Shown: one piece after another, positions 40,300 through 53,370 of the stretch
How the letters are laid out: every line of letters begins with the position of its first letter
Numbering within the stretch: position 1 is the stretch's first letter
Assembly: GCA_947846985.1 (NCBI GenBank)
Contig: CANTUZ010000026.1
Span: 51,628,730 to 51,692,729, forward strand
Reading direction: 5' to 3'
From: Fratercula arctica
Taxonomy: Eukaryota; Chordata; Aves; Charadriiformes; Alcidae
Length of the DNA: 64,000 nt
Notes under the pieces: model-generated
The model's input: only the letters and a program-made list of their open reading frames with translations
The model's database searches: none
Told to the model about the DNA's origin: nothing
Program-made: the position numbers and the translations under genes

Positions 40300-40988
40300 T
40301 TGTCTAAGAAAGGGGATGCACCCAAAATGTATTTTATGTTAGGTAATGAAGTGAAATGAGTGGTACTTCTGCTCTGCGTTCCTTTGATTGTGGTGGTTCC
40401 GGGTTAGCTTTGCTGTGACAAAAGTATTTGATTTTTACTTCTGTAATGAAGTATACAAAGAAATTCTTGTTGTCTTTGTAAACTGTAAGTTCTTTCCACA
40501 CAACAGTACAACAGAGTGTAGAAACTGCTCTGTTACTGATGTAGGGAACATGATTCACTTCATAAATAATCTGAAAGGCAAGTAACTATTGTGATTTGAA
40601 AAATTAATAAATTGGCATTAAAATTTTAAAGACTTAAAACTTCAAAGATTTGAAGAGTTTTCTACAAAAAATTACCCTCAAAGTAGCTTTTAAGTTATAT
40701 ATTTTAGTTCCTCATAAGTCAAGTGGGATCATTTTAGCTTTTGAAATGTCAAGTATCTTTCTAAAATGCTGAGAGAACAAGATTGCTTTATTTGCAGTTC
40801 TCTTTGGCTTGGTGCCATTGCCCCTAATTTTTAGCTCTACATACTGAACCATATTACTTCTAAGTACAAGATGCCTAATACAGAAGTGTAGTAAAATATG
40901 TCCAAAAATATATGAGTACAAGATTGATAGTACAAAGAGAAAGAAATAAAAGTGGATGAGAATTCTTGAATAATGTAAGAAAACAAAT

Positions 40989-40999
40989 TATATATATAT
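40989..40999. repeat. (TA)n microsatellite
   Basis: Short TATATATATAT run; low-complexity only. Confidence 0.7.
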
Positions 41000-41990
41000 G
41001 TGAATTTTTTTAAAATATGCCATTTGGATTCTTCTGTTCATTTTTATACCTATTTTGTAACTGATAAATGAAATAACTTCCATTATGTCAACCTGTTTAG
41101 ATGCTTTAAAAAAGAATACAAATCCTTGGAACGTTTGAATGTTATTAGCTAGATATAATGATAGTTTTACAAGCTTCTAAAACTTTTCAGTAATCTGAAG
41201 GTATTAATACTTCTTAGTTTTTGTCCAGGTCAATGTTTTGTTGGGTTTGTTAAAACTTTTTAAATAGAATTTATGTTATGCATGATCCAATTGTACTATC
41301 TCTTAGGAACTTGGTAGTTCTGTCATGCATGGATGTTAGAATAAAAGTGAAATGCAAAAGAAATTTTCAGTACTACCAAAATTTGAAAGCAGTGAAATTG
41401 TAGCTTACATTTTGCATAAATCATTTTAATCTGAAGATGTAGTAGCAGCATCTCTCTCTGCTTCAAGTATGGAAGCATATAAGTTCCTTGATTAAATCTG
41501 TAGGCCTATATCAATAATAATAGTCTAGTGTCAAATTTGTGCTTAAAAACACTGAAGCTCTTTTTTTTTCTTTTTGCACAATCTTAGATGGTAATGAATA
41601 CAAACTTGTCAACAGTGCTAGCTGTTCACAGTCCCTTACCTGTGTTTTCTTAATTAACTCCTTAGTTTGTGCATCTTGCTTTTCAAGTACCTCAGTTAAT
41701 GCGCCTTAAACTAAAGGATTTTCTCAGTTTAAGCATCTGTCAGGTATGTTAAGTTGTCTGCTCACTCACACACAAAGAAAGCATCCTAGAACAACTACTT
41801 GCTTTTTTAAAAATTGCTCTTCTCTCCTGAAGTTTACCAAGCAACCAGAAAACAAAAATGTCAAGGATGAAGTAGGAGTTTTTCATCAGCTCGTTTAAGG
41901 TTTGTAAGAATTGGTCAAAGATCTAGGTCTTGCTGCATTAGAGATTGAACATGAACTTTAGCCAAACTACTTAGCTGGTACGATCAAAAG

Positions 41991-42260
41991 ATCGTAGAAA
42001 TTTTGGTTGAAAGGGACCTCTGTGAGTCATGCAGTCCAGACTTGCACTCAAGGCGGGGCCATTACCAGTCCTAGATCAGGCTTACTGTGGCTCTGCCTGG
42101 CTAGTTCTTGAAGACCTCCAGGGACAGAGGTTCCACTACATCTCTGAACAATGTTTCAGTGCTGCGCTTACACTTCTAAAGCTTTTTTTTTCTTTTTTCC
42201 TAATACCCAACCTAAGCCTCACAGGCCACACTGTGTTGCCATTGACCTTGTTACATCATT
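41991..42260 (-). mobile_element. CR1 LINE fragment, antisense, old and 5'-truncated
   Basis: Read on the + strand this is the reverse complement of a CR1 3' end. A remnant of the octamer tail (ATCGTAGAA) is followed by GTTGAAAGGGACCTCTGTGAGTCATGCAGTCC, then GAAGACCTCCAGGGACAGAGGTTCCACTACATCTCTGAACAA, CAGTGCTGCGCTTACA and the final GTTGCCATTGACCTTGTTAC block. These appear in the same order and spacing as in antisense avian CR1 elements. Many substitutions and a T-rich expansion near 42184-42200 show it is older than the copy at 7274. It covers only the 3' UTR and the last part of ORF2. Confidence 0.88.
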
Positions 42261-44936
42261 CGGTGAGCTCTTGAGTCAACTTTGATTCTGTCGTTTTCAT
42301 AAGCACCAGTACAACTCAGATCTTAATGCAGTATTGTATTTGCGGGAAGAAGAAATGTGTGTTGTTTTTGCATTTGAGCTGAATCTGGAACTTAATAAAT
42401 TCAAAAGTGAACAAATGTTAACAAATACTCATAAAAAGAACTTTCTACTTCTTGGTTAGCCAACCAGTGGCTTTTCCTATCAGGAGCTTTTTATGCTGCA
42501 TATTTATCACATTGAATTTTTCCTTAGGCCACAAGCAGTTTTTTCACTATTTCCTTTTAACTTATTAACTTATTATTTTGAGGAAAAAAAAATAATGCCT
42601 TGTGAATTAATTGTATTTGCTTTCTTTTTGCAGCTAGCTTGAAATATCATTAAAAGTCAGTGACAGTGTTGCCTTTAGCTTTGTTTTAAACCAGTGGGGA
42701 TATTGGAAAAAAAGTAAAAGCTTCTTTTGGCTGCTTGGATATTGCTTTATTTTCATGTTGGTAAACCACCTTTAAGTTTAATTTTGGTTTGAAAGCAAAC
42801 ACAATGAAGAAAAGTCCTTATATTTGAGCAGCAATACAGCTTAAGGTTCTCTAATGTCCTAACCTACTAGCCCTGCTGGTAGTATCTCTGTTACGGAAAG
42901 TGAAAAGAGATCATAGTACTTAATGGGTACCACCACATAGCATAATTAACTTAAACCAGTTGCTGGTCTGGTGTGACAAATCCCAAATTATATGTATGGT
43001 ACATCTCCTTTGCTCCTCTCACTTTTCATCTGAATCGCTGCTGTTTCCCTAGGAGTAGAAGTTTGTATCCTTTTTGACCAATGAAGTGGAAAATAGCAGT
43101 GGAATGTGACCTTCACTGCTAGTCTACCCTTGGGTCTTTCTCTTTCCTTCTTCCCCTGTAAAACTTTGCTGTCTGACTTAGTGTGTCAGTTTTCTCTTGA
43201 TTTTCATGATTTGCATGGTTTCTTGGTGTTGAGGATGAACAAAAACAGTGTAGCAGATTCTGGAAGCTATTTCCAAACCTAACGATGTCCTAAAGTGGCA
43301 TTACCGTACCTGGTAATGCCAGAACTTGTTCACATAGAGGAAGCCAGAACTGCTGACTGGGAACAGGATATCCTTCAGGTTTTTGGGTACCTCAGATGGC
43401 CAAGCAGAAAGGTGACACTAAATGGAAAGTTATTTGGAGCTACTTTTTTAAGGAAAAATAAGCACAGTAACATATTTAAGATTTCGCTCCCTTTTCTTTG
43501 GTTTGTATATTTTAGTTACATCACATTCATCAATCAGAATGATGGTGGCTGGTGTGTTTTGTGTTGAATCTGGTGGCACCGGCGCATGTGAGGAGTTCTT
43601 TCACTTCTGTACTGGAAATCAATGGAGGACTTTGTTTGTTCTTTCTGGGACATGGGACTGTTTAGATTAGGGCAGTTCTCGTATATGCTCAGAAGTGGAA
43701 AAATATATTCACAGGGAGTTTTCAGTGAAAAAGAGGTACTTTATCTAGGGTAATACTTTCAGCGGCTACTAAACAGTGTAATTACTTCATCCAGATCTTG
43801 AATTTTTTGCCTGTACATCCTTGAAAGAAGTGAATAATACCCACGGATTTCACTTTGGCTACTTAGATAATCTCTTTTGTTTCTCTTTGGTAGTTTAGGC
43901 ACAAATCAGTTGTTTATTTTTGCTAATGTAGTTCAACAATTTTATATAAACAGAACTTGTTTTCTCCACCATGCTGTGTTCTTGTCAGATAATTAAAGGA
44001 GGATTAAGAAATCATTCTGGTCAAATGTTATTACTAAGAAAAAAGAAGAGAAAAAGAAATCTATTTTGTCCTTTAGTCAATAAATATACAAGTACATCTT
44101 GAAAGTAATAGAGACTGCAAACTGAAAGAAACCTAATTTATAGAGGTCTCTATTCCCCCTGCAATCCATATTTTCTTACGAGCTATGATTTATGACGGGT
44201 GAGGTTTTGCACGGGTTCTGTAAAAGAGGCTAAAAGATACACTGGCTTTGTATCTGCACAAAATCTTTTTGTGATTTTATGTAGAGGGGTTTGCCAATGG
44301 CTATGTGTTTGCACGTGTATGCATTTATCCATAACTGCACATGCATGTACGAACATGCACACAGAAAAAATACCTTACATGAATGTTCTTTCTTTATACT
44401 TGTTTCCTATATATTATTCTTATATATTATCATTATTTAGAGTACAGAAATAGCACACATTTTACAAGGATGTGTTTGAAAGAGAAGAGGATTAAATAGT
44501 TTAAAATAGTTTTTTATGTATTTTACTTACTTATAATGCAGTTGGAACATTTTGTAAGTCAAGATTACTGGTGAATTTCTTCACATGCATTCCTGTCATT
44601 TTTTAATCAAAATAAAAAGGTCAACAATGTAGTCTTTCTGGTAAAATAAAGTACAATTTGATTACTTTCTGCTAATGCATAATGCCATTTAATTTGATTT
44701 TAGAAAGAGGAAGGTCTCTAATGGAAGGGAAATGGACTGTATAAATTAGGTGCACCCTCTTATATTTACCTCTGTTCATGCAATTGTAAATATTGCTGCT
44801 AGTGCCAAACAAAGAAAAAACAATACTTGATTCATAAACAATTTTGAGAAATATGTATGAGGTGTGTAGGAACAAAACCTGTTTCAAATTTACAAAGTGC
44901 CTGAATCTCATTGAGGTATCTCAACTGCACTATGGC

Positions 44937-44939
<3 letters not shown>

Positions 44940-44969
<30 letters not shown>
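44940..44969. repeat. A30 homopolymer
   Basis: Thirty uninterrupted A residues, flanked by CATT and TTAAAGG. Birds have few poly(A)-tailed retroelements and no processed-gene body was recognised upstream, so it is annotated as a simple repeat. Its exact length is error-prone in sequencing. Confidence 0.9.
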
Positions 44970-44971
<2 letters not shown>

Positions 44972-47900
44972 AAAGGCAATTCTGAAAGCTGTGGAAACTA
45001 ATGATACAACCCATCACACAAGAACGCAGTTGCCCAGTTTGTGGTGATTTAATTAATTATATGGGTCCTGTGGAAAGATTGATTTTTTCAGATAACATAC
45101 AGATAACCTGTAATGCTTTTTTAGTATAGCTGCACATAGCTCTTTCTTTATACGGGTGAAATTACCTATCCACACATCTGTGCTCTGTTCCTTAAGAAAG
45201 ATGGTCATGATTCTCTAATCATCATAGTTGCAACTTTGTGCATTGTCACTCATCTGATTACCAAAGATTCCAGTACTGGATACTTTTGAAACACCTCGCA
45301 GTTTGCAGATAAAAAGTCCATAATCTTGAATCAAGATTTAACAAAGAAGCATTTGTGTAGTTCCTATGGGAAGTGGCTTAGAACTGCACACAGAAAGTTA
45401 AGCTTATTACTGTACTTGATAATGGAGCTACTGACAGGTCTTTTGTTGAATGAGAGTTGGCGCACATCAGATTGTGAAAGATGGAAAGCCTTGTTGGTTT
45501 TTTTGCTGACATAGACTTTAAATCTTGAACATCTGATGATATCACATAGGGAATAAAAGCAGCTTTAGATGTATGGGAATAAAAGCAAAAGAATTCAAAA
45601 TAAAACCAATCAGTCACAGCAATAACATGTGCAGCCACGGTTTAGAGAGAAAATCCTTGGACTTTTTGCTGTCAGCTGGAACCTTGATCTGTTCTGGAAC
45701 TCAGAAAAAGATTCTCTCTGCTTTTCAAAGTTTTAATTGACTATGTAAAATATTTTCAAAATCTTCTACACTGAATACCGCATTTATGGTAATTTTCAAC
45801 TCTGTTGATGGTCTCAAGGCAATCTTGGTCTGTTTTGGAGACATCGGCCGTCACTGTTATGTTCCAGAATGTTTGGGAAAAAAGGAAAAAAATCAATTGT
45901 TAAGTTTTGCCATTGCAAAATTGGGATATGTGTTGCTGAATGTCAGTCTCTTTGTATGAGGAATGTGACCGTAGGTGCCTTCTTACCTAGACCTGTCCTC
46001 TTTTCACTTCCTAATGTTTTCGTAAGTACAGCATAGGTATTTTCAATCTCTTCCAAAGTTAAGAGCCAAAGCACCTTTTCTCTGACGGGCCAGACAAGAT
46101 AACAGGCTCACGTGGAAGCCACTAATAGGTGCTGTTGGCGCTTGGGAATAACGGAGGAGAAGAAAGGTCCAGGGATTTGATTGCTCCAGCAGTTTGACTG
46201 GCTTAAATGGAGTTAGGACGTAGTTTCAGCCAGGGAAATGTGGGCTGTGACATGGGGAGCTCTGAGGTGAGACCCTCAAGAAAATTGGGGAATAGGGAAT
46301 TCGTGGTCTGGAAAGTACTTATATATTAAATAATTTTGTCTCAGGAACAGGAAGAATAGCAGGTATGGATGTTAAAGTGGAAGGGGTGGGACAGGGTCTT
46401 CAGCAAGGGTTAGGGGACGCCCAGGCCATCCCCTTGCTTTGGGAGAATGCATACACAGGCATGTGCCCTTATCCTTCTTATTCCCTGTACAGGAATGTTA
46501 ATTCCCAACCCATTCAGCCTCTGTGTTGCTACCAGAAACGTAGTATGCAAGAGTGCTTTTAAAAGCACGCCCCCTTGCCCCTCAAAATTAAGCATTTAAA
46601 TCAGCCTTATCTCTACCATGATTAAATTCTTTCTTTTTCAGGTAAAGACTGAGAACTAGAAAATGTTATCAATTTGCAACAATGACACATATGCATCATA
46701 TATTCAAAGCCTTTTCTTAGAATCATGTGCTTTAGATGATGGGAGTTTCTAGAGGTTTAAAAGGAAAGTTGCAAAGAGTCAGATCTATGTTCTGAAACCA
46801 TGAAACCTCTTGCTGTCTGATGCATTGTAGAGCCAGTATTCATTTAGTTTTAAAGCTCTGTGTAATAGTAAAGTGGTTTTTTTTCTTAAGAAAAGCTATT
46901 TTGGCTATTTTGAAAAAAATAGAGTATTCTAGGCCATCTGGTACAAATACTGACAGTAAGAAAATTGCCACGCAGTGGTGCGATATTGGAGTCAGAAATT
47001 TACAGCAAGTCAGACAGTTTTCTTAGGTTTTTTTCATTCTTCATTACTATTGCAATTTCAGTGAGTCACATTCATAAACTCTTTAGCTACTCTTCCACTT
47101 CAAGTGTGCTCAGTATTTTAGTACGTAACTTTTTGTGGCTAGATATGAAGACTCTCTACTGTCTTTATACCCTTAGACTGGAAGTTCTAATAGATGTCCA
47201 CCTCTGTTTTCAATTTACAGTGGCAATACAAACATCAGCTTTACCACACAGTCTTGTTTAGCAAATATGCAGTTTATAGAATAAGCATTTCTGCTGCCTC
47301 TCTGTTGGTTTTGTTGTTTTCAAATTACGGTTTCTCTAATTTGCCATTGTTACCTGCATATTTACAGGAAATTGCCTTAGCTTTTGTAGATTTAAACCAC
47401 TTGTTCTTCAGATATGCCCTGTGCCCTGTTTTAATTTGTTCTTGAAGCAGAAAAATCCCCCCTTCAAAAATGGCTTCTTTGTGATGGTAAAGAAACTTAG
47501 TTTTTTAAGTTGTTCTTTCCAGCTCCATGCTTATGTCTAATTTCAGCTTTCAATATTTGGTACTTATATTTACCTTTTCCAAGCATGTGTTTTCCATCTT
47601 ACCTTAGTGTAGGAGCAAGCAAAACAAATACTTTCACATTTTAGCTGTGATAGTAAGGACAGAATGCATCTGAAGTTGGGTTTTGTTTCTGTTTGCGAAC
47701 AGCAGTAGAAAAAAAGGTTTTGTCTTAAACACTTACATGTGGATTTTGTGACTAGAAAATAAGTAATCTGATTAAAACTAGATACAGTATTTATGGGTTC
47801 TGTACAAACTCTTGGGCACACAACTTATAAGCAGATTTCAGAAATACTGTTTGTGCCATCCAGTATTTGAAAGCTGGTTTGTGAGCTTCTTGTGAGTATG

Positions 47901-49422
47901 AGGGTTGTCAGTTTAAAAGTGGAATTAGCTAACAGACATTTTAAAACAATTCTGTCTATCCAAGTAGCATCTGAGCACCAAGAAAGGAATATTGATTGAT
48001 AAAATACTTGTTGCTCTGTCTAGAATCTTTGGCACCAATTGATTGTTCTTACTGAAGAAAGGATAGGCTAAAATTACATAAAACTAAGTTAGGTGGGAAA
48101 AATAACTGCATTTGTGGTAGGATTACATAATATACTTGGAGCTGTTTTATGTAATTATGAAAGTATGGATTGCTCTTATAAAGTATAAGTAGTCAGGGTG
48201 ACATTTTAAAGGGAAAATGAAGATTGAAAATAAAAAATGGGCATAAAAGTGATGTGATCCAGAAAGCTCACAAATTGATCTGTTACTCTAATAGTTTAAA
48301 CAGAGAACTAAAAGCTTCTTTCTAGTTTGATTCATGAACAAAGAAAAAGTATTAAAAGATGTGAAATATTAGGAAAGACTCTCTCCATTGAAAGGAACCT
48401 GGGAAATAATTCTCTAGCTATCAGGGTCCAGGAGACATCTTTCCTGTCCTGTAGGCACAGGTAAGCCTCAAGCTCACTGGCAGCAAATAAACAGGGAAAA
48501 TTATGCACAAAATACTTGTCTGCTTTAGACTCCAAATTAGGCAAGCTGACCTGCAGTGTTGCCACTTCAGAAAGAAAAATGGACACAGCCTAATGTAAAA
48601 AGCTTTGCAAATGTGTTAGTCAGAAAGGAGTCTCCAGGACAGGATGGAAAAATACGAGCAGCAGAGAGGGATTTATTTTCTCTGTTTTGTAGAAATTGGC
48701 TTCCTGAAGTTTTGCTTTTGGATATCATAGATGACTAGAATTATTTGGAGCTTATCAAATCCCTCTCAGCCAGCAAAATAAGTAAGCATTAGCACACATG
48801 ATATAAAGAAGCAGACAGTTTTCATAAGACCGTGATATTTTGTGCCTGGAAAGTACTATTTTCATAGTCCCAGATGTCAGCTACACTATACAGGCACAAA
48901 ACCAGTCATCCATCCTGCCTAAGTGTTTCTCTATTGTCTTGAAAACTGACATCTGTTATTGCCTGCAAAGTTATGCATTAATTATCAGGCTAAGACAACT
49001 CCTTTTTGTAACTCTTTGGCTTCCTGCAGAATTGTAACAAAATTAGTGATGAAATGAGTTCTTGTGGTTTTTACACTTGAAAGGTAAGATTGTGTGGTGT
49101 GGGAAAGATACGTGATGTGATTGGAAGAACCCTGAAAATTTTTCTTCTTCAGGTCTTTATATCTTCTTGTCTATTGCAGTGGTAGCACAGTTCTGAAGTC
49201 CCTATGCCTTGACATAAAAATCCAAGCCTGCCTGCCATGATTTCATGGTTGTCTGTGCAAAGGGGAACATTTTGCTCAGTTTCTAGTGTTTTCTTCGTAC
49301 AGTGAGTATTTTCCAGTCAGGCTGTTCGTTCCTGCCCACTGTTACTGCATGTTTGACTTCTGCTCAGCCTCTCTTCATGTGGGTGATGCAGTTTCCTATA
49401 TTTTCTTTTACTGCCTCTGGTA

Positions 49423-49560
49423 GGCAGGACAAATTATTCATTTTTTGAGACGCAGAATAACTGTCTGCTCAAGGAGTTAGTGAAAAATAAGATGCAGTTT
49501 GCTCTCTCCGTTGAGGGTAATTTTTGGCTTTATATATCAGGGTAGGTCAGAAGAAGGGCA
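49423..49560 (+). repeat. Diverged repeat, copy A of an unnamed pair
   Basis: This segment aligns with about 49970-50110. The core GAGACGCAGAATAACTGTCT..GCTCAAGGAGTTAGTGAA is matched by AAGATGCAGGATAATTGTCT..ACTCAAGGAGTTAATGAA in copy B. By eye, roughly three quarters of the core positions agree and most differences are transitions. I do not recognise the family; a faint resemblance to MIR-type SINE cores is not enough to name it. Confidence 0.6.
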
Positions 49561-49630
49561 GAATCAAGCCTTAAGGAGAAATAAAGGCAGAGATTGAGAG
49601 AAAAGTTTTGAGAAGCAAGAGGTATTTAAA

Positions 49631-49663
49631 GGAAGGTGGTGGAGGAGGGGAGGGAGGAGGAGG
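49631..49663. repeat. Purine-rich (GGA-type) tract
   Basis: GGAAGGTGGTGGAGGAGGGGAGGGAGGAGGAGG has mostly two-G runs with one G4 and one G3. It is a low-complexity purine tract; any quadruplex would be of the weaker two-tetrad kind. Confidence 0.75.
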
Positions 49664-49969
49664 TATGGAATATATAACGTGATTGAAAAAAATTAAATTG
49701 TGCTTTAACATGTAATCTACCCTAGTTCTCTGCTTTTGAATTGTCTTCCCAGTCTTGTTACCTACTGGGGAAGACAGATGCCAAAATTGACTGCTGTCAC
49801 TTTTCCCTTTATTCTACTTCTTACTAGGAGAAAAAATGAATAAAAATTTGATGTTTGGGGATATTTATATCTCTTGTAACTTACATAATAGAAAGTATAT
49901 GTCCTCTATTGTTACTAGTACTTTCCATGTGCTATTCAAGGACCTTTAAATGCTTTATGTTCTCTATGT

Positions 49970-50110
49970 GTGGGATAAGACTGATTATGCATACTTTAAG
50001 ATGCAGGATAATTGTCTACTCAAGGAGTTAATGAAGCATAAAGTACAATTACTAAACTCATACCCTGAATTATTTTGCTATAGCTTTCCTAGTTAGGCAG
50101 ACCAGAAGAA
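49970..50110 (+). repeat. Diverged repeat, copy B of an unnamed pair
   Basis: Same-strand partner of the segment at about 49423-49560, offset by about 552 bp. The similarity runs from GATTATGCATACTTT (copy A: AATTATTCATTTTTT) through the CTCAAGGAGTTA core, and weakly into GGCAGACCAGAAGAA (copy A: GGTCAGAAGAAGG). Either an old local duplication or two insertions of one dispersed family would explain it. Confidence 0.6.
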
Positions 50111-50472
50111 TTGTAGAGCTATCCTGCACCTTCTGGATCGATACTATATCATGGACCGTCTGCAATGCAACAGCCTGACCTACTTCATATGTAATGAAAT
50201 GGTTTAATATCATCTCTTAGCCCTAGCACATAATGAGCAAAGTCTTCTATAGGCTGGAATCATAATATTTTTAAAATAATGTTTCTGTGTTATATTCATG
50301 AATGTTAAAATCACCTTTCTAGCTTTCATAAGGAAATGTTACACAGCTACAAGAAAACTGGAAGAGAAGATAAAAAAGGAAACAGTTTATCAAGTATAAA
50401 ACCTTTTTGTAACATGTTTCATTTCAAGTGCCTAAAAGATTTTGAAGTATTTTTATTTTGTTGTTGATGGTC

Positions 50473-50485
50473 TTTTTTTTTTTTT
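50473..50485. repeat. T13 homopolymer
   Basis: Run of T followed by ACATACAG, which mimics a pyrimidine tract with an AG. The downstream sequence does not encode any FBXL17 segment. Confidence 0.75.
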
Positions 50486-51242
50486 ACATACAGCTGTCAC
50501 AGCATACGCTAGGGTGAAGCCTAAACCCCTTAAACAAAGCTTTAAAATGGAAAGGTAACTCACCTGGTCAGCAGTGTTTTGATTTCATCACTTTAATATC
50601 TCATCGTCTCTAGGGAATACAGATGTATTAAATTGAAAAAAGGGATGATGATTTTATCAAATAAGCAGTCTGGTAATTGTGATGAGATAGTTCCATGAAT
50701 GGAACAGTTTTGCAGACATGCAGTGATTCTTCAGCAGATTTCTGCCTGATGATTTAGACAAGTAGAAAAGTGTTTGTTGAACTAGCAAGGAAAAAGACCA
50801 ATTTCTATTATTGTAGGAAACATTTTTCTTACAAATAAATGATCTATACTGAGGTAGCAATTTATCTGGCATTGAAGAAAACAAGCTGTTTTCGGGATTT
50901 TTTTAGCAGTTGAAAAAAATCATTAAAGCTAAATGTCTTCATGCAATGTGTTCACAAACCAACATCAACAGTCCTACTTCTGTTTAAGGCAAATATAGTT
51001 CAGGGGAGCGTCCCTGTTTAGGAAAATATTGAAGTACCAGCTGCTATGAATAGGGATGGCTTTAAATTCAAGTTTAACTTCTATTTGAACGTAATGCTTG
51101 CATTTGCTACATAGAAGAGTATTTCTAGTTATGTGTGGTGCTTCTTTATTTATCAGTGGTGTTTGTTAATAGCCTTATCGTAAGTGTATCTGAACAAGTT
51201 ACATACACAGCTACATATGATTTGTCTCCTTGTGAGGTTGTA

Positions 51243-51255
51243 TTTTTTTTTTTTT
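51243..51255. repeat. T13 homopolymer
   Basis: Simple T run in an AT-rich region; nothing attached. Confidence 0.75.
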
Positions 51256-53325
51256 ACTTTATAAATGTTGTTGTTATTAAATGCAGTCCAAGCACTGGGC
51301 AGGTACTAGAAACATTTACTTCTCAGGTCAGAAAGCAGAGAAACATGGTGTGTGTACTAGAGCAAATATTGACTTGCATATTTTCAAATAATGATATAAT
51401 CTGAGGTACAGGGAAACTGAGAGAGTTCATAAGCAAAGATAACAGATGCCTGTGCTTAAAGGTCTTGAAGCCAGTGGCTGACACATTAATTTTCTATCTC
51501 GATTTTTGTTTCAATGGATATTGGTTTTGATGTATGATAGGTTGTTGTGTTTTTTAAAGCATAGGATAGTTATTTTCAACAAGTGATAGTTTTCAATGCA
51601 GATTTTATCAAATATTCTTTGTAAATATTATCTGTTTATAATTTACAAAGATATGTTTTATTGTGGCAATCATAACTGGAATACAGCTTTGCAAAATTGT
51701 CACAATATCATCTTTTACCAAAAATGCCTAACAGCATTTTTAGAATAAAAGTATGTATGGACTAGGTAATCCTTTTTCCTCCTGCCCATTCAGATGTGCG
51801 TACTGCATGCAGACTCACCCCAGGGCTATCTTTCTGTAGCATCTTAAAACTTGTTTGCACAGCTATGTCCTTGGATATTTTGTTCCATGTGCACATCATC
51901 TCAAATACATACATACCTCTATCCATGCTTTATTATACTAGCAAAAATTCTCCTTTTTGCCTATATGTACCATGCTTAACCAAGACAACCAACCCATCCC
52001 ACTGATTGTTTATCCCTTATTCTGATTGTGTCACATGCAGACTGTCTATTTAGGTTGCTACTTGTATTCCTCCATATGAGAAATATTCTATGTTTTCTTC
52101 TGTAGGATATACTGGGAAATATCTAAATCATTATTCTGAATATAGCTCACATTTTGGTTTCTTGCTGTGGGGAAGGATTAAGACAATCTGCTAAAAGAAC
52201 TAGGAAGCAAGACAAAGACTTAAATAAGCAGTGTATCAGTAAACAAGTGCAATACACAAGTTAGCTGTACAGAAGCTAGCTGCTTGGCACCAGCAGTCGT
52301 TTTAGAAGCATATGTAGAGGTTCTGTAGGGAGCACACTGTTCCTCATATGTGGGAGATTTTATTTCTAGTAGTTTTCCATTTTGATGTATATATTTAACC
52401 AGCTTCTGACATTATCTTTGTGTGTACTGCTAATACTGTTACTGTCAGTGGTATAGGCTGTAATGATATAGGCTGACCATACTTACTTATGCTCAGTGCG
52501 GTAGCGGTTCATTTTTTTCAGGTGGTTCTTTATGAAAAGATGAGTGACATACACATGAAATGGTAGGTTCTTCAATACCACCTTAGAAGCTGCAGAAATA
52601 ACTTTTCACTTTAACCTTGCTAGCAGTCTACTTCCTGGAAGCAAAGAAATAACATAGAATATCAATTGATTGTTTATAAACCTGGAAAAGTTGATGTTAT
52701 GTCAATAAAAAATAGCATGTTAAGTAGTGCTGTTTGCCACATTACTATGTAGTTTGTAATGTAAAAGGGAGAAAAGCTCAAGAGGCCAAATTGAGATGCT
52801 TCCTAGCACAGTCTCTAACATATCAAGGAATGACACAACTTCAGAGGAGTCAGACTGTTCTCCAAGGTAACCCAAGAATAGCTACACTGTCTGTACCTAA
52901 TGTACTGGATTTCTAGTTTCTCTTGAGACAGCTGGCAATGTGCCATAACAACCTGATGCCAAAAGTAAATGGCTCATCCTCCCTAAACACCCTTACATAT
53001 CAGCTACAGAGGTGTGTAAAAATCCTTCAAAAACAGAAATCTGATCACAAGACTGAGACATCTTTTTTCAATTAGTTTGGTCACTGAAGTTCATCAGTCA
53101 TCTTTATCCTGTCACAAGAATTTGTGATAAACCTGTCTCACATGGATAGACCTAGTTTCATGTGAAACTGGGGTGCAATGGTTTTATTTTTTTGTCATTT
53201 CCTTTTTGACACTTTCGATTTAAAATTGTCCATGTGGTTAAAAAGAAACCTGACATTTGCAAAACTGAGAAGGAATTGTTTTGTACCTCTGGCATAGTAA
53301 CATAGTGGGTTATAGTATTCTTCAT

Positions 53326-53370
53326 GTTAATTTGTTCTGGTTCCATAATAGTTAATTTGTTCTAGTTCCA
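53326..53370. repeat. 20-bp direct repeat with 25-bp period
   Basis: GTTAATTTGTTCTGGTTCCA, five bases (TAATA), then GTTAATTTGTTCTAGTTCCA. One transition separates the copies. Confidence 0.88.

Larger units (their letters stand above)
30511..41990 (+). other. FBXL17: FBXL17 downstream intron, proximal part
   Basis: About 11.5 kb after the donor. It holds a 19-bp duplication at 33194-33231, an A/CA-rich tract at 34870-34980, an (AT)n run at 36561-36573, a perfect 16-bp tandem duplication at 40265-40299 and a (TA)n run at 40989-40999. The exon expected next in FBXL17 (encoding ALIAIGRYSMTIETVDVGW) was not seen here. No other gene is supported. Confidence 0.65.

Noticed and set aside
41980..41995. 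ACGATCAAAAGATCGT inverted repeat at the CR1 border
   Set aside because: A 6-bp stem is too short to mean much, and half of it belongs to the CR1 tail remnant.
51395..51440. GAGGTACAGGGAAACTGAGAGAG, resembling the core of a MIR SINE
   Set aside because: Only about 25 bp resemble the core, and the flanks do not extend the similarity by eye; not enough to call an element.
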